Shown: positions 10,488 to 22,400 of the stretch, in pieces
Layout of the letters: each line of letters opens with the position of its first letter
How positions within the stretch are numbered: the stretch's first letter is position 1
DNA from: Metopolophium dirhodum
Taxonomy: Eukaryota > Arthropoda > Insecta > Hemiptera > Aphididae
Assembly: GCF_019925205.1 (NCBI RefSeq)
Contig: NC_083560.1
Span: forward strand, 54,668,270-54,732,269
Length of the DNA: 64,000 bases
Direction of reading: 5' to 3'
The notes under the pieces: generated by a model
The model's input: only the letters and a program-made list of their open reading frames with translations
Told to the model about the DNA's origin: nothing
The model's database searches: none
Program-made: the position numbers and the translations under genes

Positions 10488-13400
10488 ATAAAGATTGAAA
10501 AAAAAATGAAGAAAAAAAATAAGGTGCTTAAATAATAAATAAAGTATATTCTTAAAACTAATATTCATGTATATATATATCTATTTTACTTTAGCTATCA
10601 ACTAGAAATATAATTTCATCTACTTATCTTGAAGAATATACAGGGAAATGGAATGTATGTTTATTATATTGAATTCTTAAAATAATATGTACAGAAATGT
10701 ATTTTAGGCATTGTCTCTACATTCTAAATTTTAAATTATAAATATAGACATCAACTCAGTTAACCACCATATTACATGATAAGAAGGCAAAGAAGCTTTA
10801 TACTACGATATGTGATGACAAAGACAAAACAGAGGCTAATTTAAACAAAAGTATGTTGTTTTTGTTGCTATATAATTATTAAGCAATTAATAAATTATCT
10901 AATAAGTTTATCTTGATGTTTAGATGCATTGATAAAATGTATTCTTTATTCTAATGCTTCAGAAAATGAAAAAGAACTGACAATGTAAGTATCTATGAAT
11001 ATTAATATGAAATAAATATTATCTTCATATATATTATTGTAAGAATAATGATAATTAATAAATATCTTAATTATCATTTTTTTTATAATTGTGTTGTGTA
11101 ATCATTTTATAATTATTTTCCTAATGAAATAATTTAGTATTTATTTTAAATATAAAAATAACTCTTCCGGTATACACTATTAGTTGTGTAGAGATTTAGT
11201 TAAGTATGTCTTTTACAAACATTTGAATACCTGTTTTAATTACTGTTCATTATTGTCAATTATAAAATAAAATTACAATGAAGTGCATAAGCTCATCATT
11301 AAATTCCATTTAACATTAAAAATTGTTTTACTATTATTTATAACACAAGACCATATTTCTAGGTTCTTAAAAGTTTAAAATATGATTCTAATATGCTCTA
11401 AAAAAACGTTAAAATGTTCACTTAAACTTGTTAAATATACTGAAAATATGTGTTTTTACTTCAAATAATTTATTTGTATGTTTATGTTTATATTTACTAT
11501 TTACTTAAACATAATTATTACAAACATTTTCTTTGATAAATTATTTGAATTCGGTCACATATGAAACAATTACACAACTTCCAATATAATTCCAAAATAT
11601 GCTTTAATATGGAAAGTACATTTTTTTCTCCAAATTCTGTTATGGATAAGTCAACCGCAATTTCCATCCCTGATAAGTTGCAAAAAGTCATTAAATATAT
11701 GGAAAATCTTTAAATCCTCCCTGTGTTTATAACAACTAATGACTTTTTAATTGGCCTCATTACATTCTTGAAGGTGAATATATAATTATATTGTAAAACG
11801 ATTTTCAAAATAATATTGACTTTGTGCACGTTTAAATTAATTCATAGTATTATTTTTACGGTGCATACTTAAATATACAAATTGCCACCGTTGATCAGGT
11901 AGTTCAAAATTATATTTGAGTTGCCCTCCATGTAGAATTAAGTAGAGCTTCATTAATTTAAATGAAATATACCTACCATGCAAATAGATGAATTTATGTA
12001 TTTATCATAATTCATAATAAACATAATATACCATTATTATAAAATATATTAAGTTTATATACACATAATATATTTATTATAGGTTATATATATTAATATA
12101 ATAATGATAAACATTATACTCTGTTCCATCTAAGAGTGGACCACTTGGATGACCAAAACATGTTTTTTCCGCGCATCCTCGCTACAATCCAGACATTGGT
12201 GAGAACGTTAACATAGACCACCGACGACGGCCGGCAATGACTGTCCGCCACTTACAGAACTCATAGCCATCGCAAAAAGGGTCAGGCATTGTTAGGCGAC
12301 TCAGTTGGCGTGCGCGAAAGCAGATGGAACAGAGTATAGTGTTATAAGGTTTTTAGAAATAATTATTCTATTTTATTATTGTATTGTGGTTTTATTTTAA
12401 GTCTAAACAAAATTACATACTAAAATTATTGAGATATATAGAATTATGTTTATATGGCTTGAGTGCATTTGTATAATTATCGATCTTATTGATTTAAAAA
12501 GGCAATTAGTCTGAAACTGTATTTTATTGTTATGTTCTCTTTAGATTAAAAAAAAATAAAAAAAGGAAAAGAGACAAAAAACAGGTTTGTAATCTTCATA
12601 AAACAAATAAAATTATATATAAAATAATAAATTATCTTCATTAGGTACAAAATAATGAAAATTTAAAAACCGATAAAACTATGTTGAAGACCAGTAAGTT
12701 GTATACTGAGACCATTGATGACAATGACACAGATTTGAATATGGAAAAAACAGTTGATTCTAATTTAAACAAAGGTGAATTTCTGTTTTTTTTTTTTTTA
12801 CTATGATGTTATTATTAGATTATTATTTAATGTATTGGTTTATATATTTAGATGAATTGACAAGGATTCCTATTGCCAATGCTTCGGAAAGTGACTTTTT
12901 GTAAGTACCTATGAAAGTTAAAATTGCTTTATATACTCATTTTTTATTTATTGTACAGTTAATGATAAATAATTAAATTAAATTTGTATAAGTTGTATAT
13001 TAAAATAATTTAATGTGTGGTATTGTATTTTATTGTGACCAATTGTAGATTTAAAAAAAAGAAGAAGAAAAAGAAATCAGATAGAAAAATGGTTAGTTTT
13101 GACATTAAAATTAGAAAATATTAGATACCTAAAAGACTGTTTGTTTTCTTTAGGTACAAAATGATAAAGATTCGACAAACAGTAAAGCTACATTGAATGT
13201 AGGAAAGTATTTTGATGAGACCGTTCATGACAATTACAAACATTTGGATAAAGACGAAACAAGGGATTCTAATCTAAACAAAGGTTCGTTTCTTTTTATT
13301 GTTGCTATGATGTTATTATTAGATTATTATTTAATGTATTGGTTTATATATTTAGATGAATTGACAAGGATTCCTATTGCCAATGCTTCGGAAAGTGACT

Positions 13401-16400
13401 TTTTGTAAGTACCTATGAAAGTTAAAATTGCTTTATATACTCATTTTTTATTTATTGTACAGTTAATGATAAATAATTAAATTACATTTGTATAACCTGT
13501 ATATTAAAATAATTTATTGTGTGGTACTGTATTTTATTGTGTCTAATTGTAGATTTAAAAAAAAGAAGAAGAAAAAGAAATCAGATAGAAAAATGGTTAG
13601 TTTTGACATTAAAATTAGAAAATATTAGATACCTAAAAGACTGTTTGTTTTCTTTAGGTACAAAATGATAAAGATTCGACAAACAGTAAAGCTACATTGA
13701 ATGTAGGAAAGTATTTTGATGAGACCGTTCATGACAATTACAAACATTTGGATAAAGACGAAACAAGGGATTCTAATCTAAACAAAGGTTCGTTTCTTTT
13801 TATTGTTGCTATGATGTTATTATTAGATTATTATTTAATGTATTGGTTTATATATTTAGATGAATTGACAAGGATTCCTATTGCCAATGCTTCGGAAAGT
13901 GACTTTTTGTAAGTACCTATGAAAGTTAAAATTGCTTTATATACTCATTTTTTATTTATTGTACAGTTAATGATAAATAATTAAATTACATTTGTATAAC
14001 CTGTATATTAAAATAATTTATTGTGTGGTACTGTATTTTATTGTGTCTAATTGTAGATTTAAAAAAAAGAAGAAGAAAAAGAAATCAGATAGAAAAATGG
14101 TTAGTTTTGACATTAAAATTAGAAAATATTAGATACCTAAAAGACTGTTTGTTTTCTTTAGGTACAAAATGATAAAGATTCGACAAACAGTAAAGCTACA
14201 TTGAATGTAGGAAAGTATTTTGATGAGACCGTTCATGACAATTACAAACATTTGGATAAAGACGAAACAAGGGATTCTAATCTAAACAAAGGTTCGTTTC
14301 TTTTTATTGTTGCTATGATGTTATTATTAGATTATTATTTAATGTATTGGTTTATATATTTAGATGAATTGACAAGGATTCCTATTGCCAATGCTTCGGA
14401 AAGTGACTTTTTGTAAGTACCTATGAAAGTTAAAATTGCTTTATATACTCATTTTTTATTTATTGTACAGTTAATGATAAATAATTAAATTACATTTGTA
14501 TAACCTGTATATTAAAATAATTTATTGTGTGGTACTGTATTTTATTGTGTCTAATTGTAGATTTAAAAAAAAGAAGAAGAAAAAGAAATCAGATAGAAAA
14601 ATGGTTAGTTTTGACATTAAAATTAGAAAATATTAGATACCTAAAAGACTGTTTGTTTTCTTTAGGTACAAAATGATAAAGATTCGACAAACAGTAAAGC
14701 TACATTGAATGTAGGAAAGTATTTTGATGAGACCGTTCATGACAATTACAAACATTTGGATAAAGACGAAACAAGGGATTCTAATCTAAACAAAGGTTCG
14801 TTTCTTTTTATTGTTGCTATGATGTTATTATTAGATTATTATTTAATGTATTGGTTTATATATTTAGATGAATTGACAAGGATTCCTATTGCCAATGCTT
14901 CGGAAAGTGACTTTTTGTAAGTACCTATGAAAGTTAAAATTGCTTTATATACTCATTTTTTATTTATTGTACAGTTAATGATAAATAATTAAATTACATT
15001 TGTATAACCTGTATATTAAAATAATTTATTGTGTGGTACTGTATTTTATTGTGTCTAATTGTAGATTTAAAAAAAAGAAGAAGAAAAAGAAATCAGATAG
15101 AAAAATGGTTAGTTTTGACATTAAAATTAGAAAATATTAGATACCTAAAAGACTGTTTGTTTTCTTTAGGTACAAAATGATAAAGATTCGACAAACAATA
15201 AAGCTACATTGAATGTAGGAAAGTATTTTGATGAGACCGTTCATGACAATTACAAACATTTGGATAAAGACGAAACAAGGGATTCTAATCTAAACAAAGG
15301 TCCGTTTCTTTTTATTGTTGCTATGATGTTATTATTAGATTATTATTTAATGTATTGGTTTATATATTTAGATGAATTGACAAGGATTCCTATTGCCAAT
15401 GCTTCGGAAAGTGACTTTTTGTAAGAACCTATGAAAGTTAAAATTGCTTTATATAATCATTTTTTATTTATCGTACAGTTAATGATAAATAATTAAATTA
15501 AATTTGTATAAGTTGTATATTAAAATAATTTAATGTGTGGTATTGTATTTTATTGTGGCCAATTGTAGATTTAAAAAAAAGAAGAAGAAAAAGAAATCAG
15601 ATAGAAAAATGGTTAGTTTTGACATTAAAATTAGAAAATATTAGATACCTAAAAGACTGTTTGTTTTCTTTAGGTACAAAATGATAAAGATTCGACAAAC
15701 AGTAAAGCTACATTGAATGTAGGAAAGTATTTTGATGAGACCGTTCATGACAATTACAAACATTTGGATAAAGACGAAACAAGGGATTCTAATCTAAACA
15801 AAGGTTCGTTTCTTTTTATTGTTGCTATGATGTTATTATTAGATTATTATTTAATGTATTGGTTTATATATTTAGATGAATTGACAAGGATTCCTATTGC
15901 CAATGCTTCGGAAAGTGACTTTTTGTAAGTACCTATGAAAGTTAAAATTGCTTTATATACTCATTTTTTATTTATTGTACAGTTAATGATAAATAATTAA
16001 ATTAAATTTGTATAACCTGTATATTAAAATAATTTATTGTGTGGTACTGTATTTTATTGTGTCTAATTGTAGATTTAAAAAAAAGAAGAAGAAAAAGAAA
16101 TCAGATAGAAAAATGGTTAGTTTTGACATTAAAATTAGAAAATATTAGATACCTAAAAGACTGTTTGTTTTCTTTAGGTACAAAATGATAAAGATTCGAC
16201 AAACAGTAAAGCTACATTGAATGTAGGAAAGTATTTTGATGAGACCGTTCATGACAATTACAAACATTTGGATAAAGACGAAACAAGGGATTCTAATCTA
16301 AACAAAGGTCCGTTTCTTTTTATTGTTGCTATGATGTTATTATTAGATTATTATTTAATGTATTGGTTTATATATTTAGATGAATTGACAAGGATTCCTA

Positions 16401-19400
16401 TTGCCAATGCTTCGGAAAGTGACTTTTTGTAAGTACCTATGAAAGTTAAAATTGCTTTATATACTCATTTTTTATTTATTGTACAGTTAATGATAAATAA
16501 TTAAATTAAATTTGTATAAGTTGTATATTAAAATAATTTAATGTGTGGTATTGTATTTTATTGTGACCAATTGTAGATTTAAAAAAAAGAAGAAGAAAAA
16601 GAAATCAGATAGAAAAATGGTTAGTTTTGACATTAAAATTAGAAAATATTAGATACCTAAAAGACTGTTTGTTTTCTTTAGGTACAAAATGATAAAGATT
16701 CGACAAACAGTAAAGCTACATTGAATGTAGGAAAGTATTTTGATGAGACCGTTCATGACAATTACAAACATTTGGATAAAGACGAAACAAGGGATTCTAA
16801 TCTAAACAAAGGTCCGTTTCTTTTTATTGTTGCTATGATGTTATTATTAGATTATTATTTAATGTATTGGTTTATATATTTAGATGAATTGACAAGGATT
16901 CCTATTGCCAATGCTTCGGAAAGTGACTTTTTGTAAGTACCTATGAAAGTTAAAATTGCTTTATATACTCATTTTTTATTTATTGTACAGTTAATGATAA
17001 ATAATTAAATTAAATTTGTATAACCTGTATATTAAAATAATTTATTGTGTGGTACTGTATTTTATTGTGTCTAATTGTAGATTTAAAAAAAAGAAGAAGA
17101 AAAAGAAATCAGATAGAAAAATGGTTAGTTTTGACATTAAAATTAGAAAATATTAGATACCTAAAAGACTGTTTGTTTTCTTTAGGTACAAAATGATAAA
17201 GATTCGACAAACAGTAAAGCTACATTGAATGTAGGAAAGTATTTTGATGAGACCGTTCATGACAATTACAAACATTTGGATAAAGACGAAACAAGGGATT
17301 CTAATCTAAACAAAGGTCCGTTTCTTTTTATTGTTGCTATGATGTTATTATTAGATTATTATTTAATGTATTGGTTTATATATTTAGATGAATTGACAAG
17401 GATTCCTATTGCCAATGCTTCGGAAAGTGACTTTTTGTAAGTACCTATGAAAGTTAAAATTGCTTTATATACTCATTTTTTATTTATTGTACAGTTAATG
17501 ATAAATAATTAAATTAAATTTGTATAAGTTGTATATTAAAATAATTTAATGTGTGGTATTGTATTTTATTGTGACCAATTGTAGATTTAAAAAAAAGAAG
17601 AAGAAAAAGAAATCAGATAGAAAAATGGTTAGTTTTGACATTAAAATTAGAAAATATTAGATACCTAAAAGACTGTTTGTTTTCTTTAGGTACAAAATGA
17701 TAAAGATTCGACAAACAGTAAAGCTACATTGAATGTAGGAAAGTATTTTGATGAGACCGTTCATGACAATTACAAACATTTGGATAAAGACGAAACAAGG
17801 GATTCTAATCTAAACAAAGGTCCGTTTCTTTTTATTGTTGCTATGATGTTATTATTAGATTATTATTTAATGTATTGGTTTATATATTTAGATGAATTGA
17901 CAAGGATTCCTATTGCCAATGCTTCGGAAAGTGACTTTTTGTAAGTACCTATGAAAGTTAAAATTGCTTTATATACTCATTTTTTATTTATTGTACAGTT
18001 AATGATAAATAATTAAATTAAATTTGTATAACCTGTATATTAAAATAATTTATTGTTCGGTACTGTATTTTATTGTGTCTAATTGTAGATTTAAAAAAAA
18101 GAAGAAGAAAAATAAAGGAGATAAAAAAATGGTTAGTTTTGACATTAAAATTAGAAAATATTAGATACCTAAAAGACTGTTTGTTTTCTTTAGGTACAAA
18201 ATGATAAAGATTCGACAAACAGTAAAGCTACATTGAATGTAGGAAAGTATTTTGATGAGACTGTTCATGACAATTACAAACATTTGGATAAAGACGAAAC
18301 AGAGGATTCTAATTTATACAAAGGTCTGTTTCTTTTTATTATTGCTATGATGTTATTATTAGAATATTATTAATATATTTGTTATCTATGTATGTATAAA
18401 TATATTTATTATCATTATATATTTTTTTTCTATATTATTAGTTTTTAGTATTTTACCAATTTATTATATGGATAATGAGAGTTAATTACATTTGTTTTTT
18501 AGATTCGTCCGCCTTATCAGATATAGAATATGTTAATGTTTTGTAAGTATAATATTAAAAGGTTATATAATTTTGGGTTATCAACTTTCAATTAATGCTT
18601 ATAAATAGACCATTAAAACATATACAGTGTTATAAATTAGTTGAGATATATTTATTTGTGACAAATTTCAAATTTTGTATTTTCTTCTGTTTCAATACCT
18701 TGTAAATATTAGAATATTGAAACATATGTTTATTATTTTACTTTAATATTTAATGAATAACTGTCTATTTGTTTTAGGTTAAAAACTCCTTTAAAAAAGA
18801 AGACAAATTCTAAGGTATTTAATTTTTTAATTAATTTATTTTTGTAATTTATTTGAATTTTAAGATATATTAGTCTAATGCTGATAAGGTAGACTTTGAA
18901 AGTTGTTGGCCATTTTTGCAAAAGAACAATTCTATAATTTATAATTATATTCTTAAACATTTAATTTTAGATTGCAATAAAAGAATATACTGAATCGTCA
19001 AAATATGAATCTATACAAACATTTCTTAAAAATATGGAATACCTGAATAAAGTTATAACTGAAGAACAGCCAAATGAGATTTACAATGGTAATATTGTCA
19101 TTTTAAATATATATTTTTCGAAGACAATGTTTTGTAATTTATGCTACTCACATTTAGCACAACAAAAGTCCCAGAAGATATCAAGTGATATTGGAAGTTT
19201 AATAATTTTATATTTTAAATATCTATGATCAAATTGTATAATATTATGCCGTCTACAAAAATAATTTTTGTGTTGTGAGTGCAAAATTTTGTTTAAAACA
19301 TATTAAAAGTAATGAACATATTGGATCTCACTAGTCCAAATTATATGGAACTAGGATTTTACTAAAAATAGAATCAACATTGTATTAGTGCATAATTGCA

Positions 19401-22400
19401 TAAATGTATTTATCTCTATTTATTTTATAATTTATAAATACTTTTTTATTTATATTTATTAAACATTTCATTTACAATCTATACAATACAAATTAGTAAA
19501 ATGAGTAAATTTGATACATAGTTATTAACAAGAGGCACTTTAGGGATGCTTTTAGTGTTTTATTTTATCGCATATTATATCATGGCTATCAAAATCATAT
19601 TATGTATTTTTTATTAACAAATTATGGCGAAGGGAACAGAAAATGTAACTTAAATTCTTACAGTACGTTTTAATTTTTAAGATATATATTGATAAATTAT
19701 ATTTATTTTCTGACATATATTTCAATATTTGTTGTATTCTTAACAAAATTAAATTTTTGTTATCAATATGATCACATATTTGACAAATAGACATACCTCT
19801 AGCTATTGTATTTCTTCAAATTAAATTGTGAAATGTAGGACAACTGTTAAAAATATTTTTTAATCGTCTGGGTTGTATATTTAAGACTTCTTGTCTACTA
19901 ATACTATCTAATTAGTTTAATAAATCACATTTGAGAGAGTAGTAGAGAGAATAATGGTAAACATTAAAGTAAAGTTATTTAATTTAATTTATATTAAATA
20001 TAATTGTATTGTGTTGTATTGAAACGTTCTATATGCATTATTTTAATTTAATAGGTTCTGCTATGATTTACACTCCATACAATTCAAGAATTTCAAAAGT
20101 CCATGAACAGTACCCTGAATTGTGAGTAAGAAAATGAGTAAAATCAGGTCATAATTTTAGTCTGTAATAAATTATAATTTATGTAAATAAAATTTACATG
20201 TTGTGTATGATATACTTATAGTTCTATTTATTACGAAATTGTGTTGCAGTGAAAAAAATAATTATTTTATTCTATTGTAGATTTCAAAAATTATTGGAAA
20301 AAAAAAGGAAAGTTACGAAAAAATCTATTAAGGTTTGCATTTGTTTTTTAATATTTTAGATTCTGAGTAGAGTGATGAATATTGGTTTTACAATGATGTG
20401 CTTTTAGATTTTGAGCGAAGAGATGAATGTATTGATGTTACAATGATGTGTGTTTTTTTTTTTATTATTTTATTTTTGTGTCTGTCATCACCTTTTAGGA
20501 CAGTAAAAGTGCTTGGATTTTCTTCAATAAAAACTTTAGTAACTTAAGTAAAAATTTCCCAGCAGTTTTCAAAAGCAACGTGAAAAACAAAAGAAAAATT
20601 AAGGAAAAACTGGAATTTTTACGCAAAATCTGTTTTCGAGAAAATCGATTTTGGTTTTTGGTGTAACTCTATAAAAAATGACCGTAGGTACATGAAATAT
20701 TGACGGAATGTTTATATTAGCATTTTCTATACACCATCCCATTTTCCAAATATTTTGATTTATTTTGAGCTGTTTACAGGAATTTTCAGTTTCCATTATT
20801 TTTAGTTTTTTTTCTTTAAATATCAATACAATTTTATTTCTTGGTTAAAAAAACTTGAACATTTTTATAGACGTCTCCTACTGTATTGTTTCAAAGGCAG
20901 ATAAAAAAATTAAAAGTACAGTCACAATTTTTTTTATAAGCATTTAAAGTTCAAATTTTGACAAAATACGGAAAAATCACGAAAATTAGCAAATTATTTT
21001 GAGTTGAGAATTCTTAAACATTTTTCTTTAAGTTACTCATAAGTTTGTCTTCCTTTATCAAAAAAAAGTCTACAAGAAAATAAAATAAAATTATTATGAG
21101 CGTTTGAAATTCATATTTTTACAATATTTGATATTCACTCGATATCTCATGTAACAATTTTCTTATTTTGTTGTAATTAAAAAACGTATGACTGTAGATA
21201 CTTGAACATTTCACCGAATGTTTGTATGTGCATTTTCTATACACGATAACATTTTGAAAATAATTTGACTCTTTTTGAGCTGTTTGCGGACATTGTCTGT
21301 TTTCAATTTTTTTAGTTTTTTTTTTATAAATATCAATAAAATTTTATTTGTTGGGTAAAAAAGCGTGAAAATTTAATATAAGGCTCCTGATATATCGTTC
21401 TAATAGCAGTTGAAAAATATTAAAAATACATAGGCACAATTTTTTGTACAAGCATTTAAAGTTCAAATTTTGACAAAATTTATTAAATTTAAAATTTAAT
21501 AATTATCTTGTAGTTAAAAATGTTCTATTCTTATATCTAAGGATTGAAAATTTAAAAACAAGGTTCCGTGTAAATAGGTTATATATAAATTACTTTATTC
21601 AAAATAATATCATTAAATATATACTTAGTAATATTAGTAATAGGCTGACTCACCGTCTTCGCTCAGAATCGTTTTTCTTATACAATGTTATAATATCATT
21701 GAATTCAAATTTAACACCATTCATTACACTGACCCACTTGTAACCTACTGTACAGCAGAGTGACACCCACTTGCCCACCTTTTTTAAATTATCTTTTCTG
21801 ATAGGATAGTGAAGCTAATTGGTACCTTAGGCCTAAATGGGAATTTTTACGTACAACCGGTTTTCAATAAATTTGATTTTGTGTAACTCTTAACACAAAT
21901 TACCGTGGATACAAAATATTTTGACTTGTTTTAAACTGCTACGGACATTTAAGTTTCCAAATTATTTTTTTTTTTTAAATGTCAACCAAATTTAATTGTT
22001 GGGTCAAAAAGTTTTAAAATTTAATACAAAATTCCTAATATATTGTTACGATGGCAGTCGAAAAATATTTAAAAAAACATATACACAATATTTTTTATAA
22101 GAATTTACATTTAGAATTTTTGTGAAATACATAAAAATCACGAAAAAGTGCCAATTATTTTGAACTCATAATAAAATTCATAAAAAAAATTTTTGATTTG
22201 AAAATTTATTAAAAAATTCCTCATAAGCTTGTCCATATATATATATATAAAAAAAAAATTTCTACCGGAAAGTGAAATTACATTTTTATGTGTGTTTTTA
22301 TAACAGGATATTCTCTCGATTTCTCATGTAGCGATTTTGTTGTAATTCAAAAACGAATAACTGTAGATGCTGTATAATTTACACCATATCTTTATTTTCC

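Noticed and set aside
13193..17944. Ten separate 71-codon ORFs, one per unit
   Set aside because: They start at TTG and read through an intron flanked by splice sites. Phase analysis fits exons A and B of one spliced gene better than ten small genes.
13154..18193. Non-coding satellite or CRISPR-like array
   Set aside because: Units contain phase-coherent exons with diverged homologues on both sides; there are no short repeats with unique spacers and the sequence is eukaryotic.
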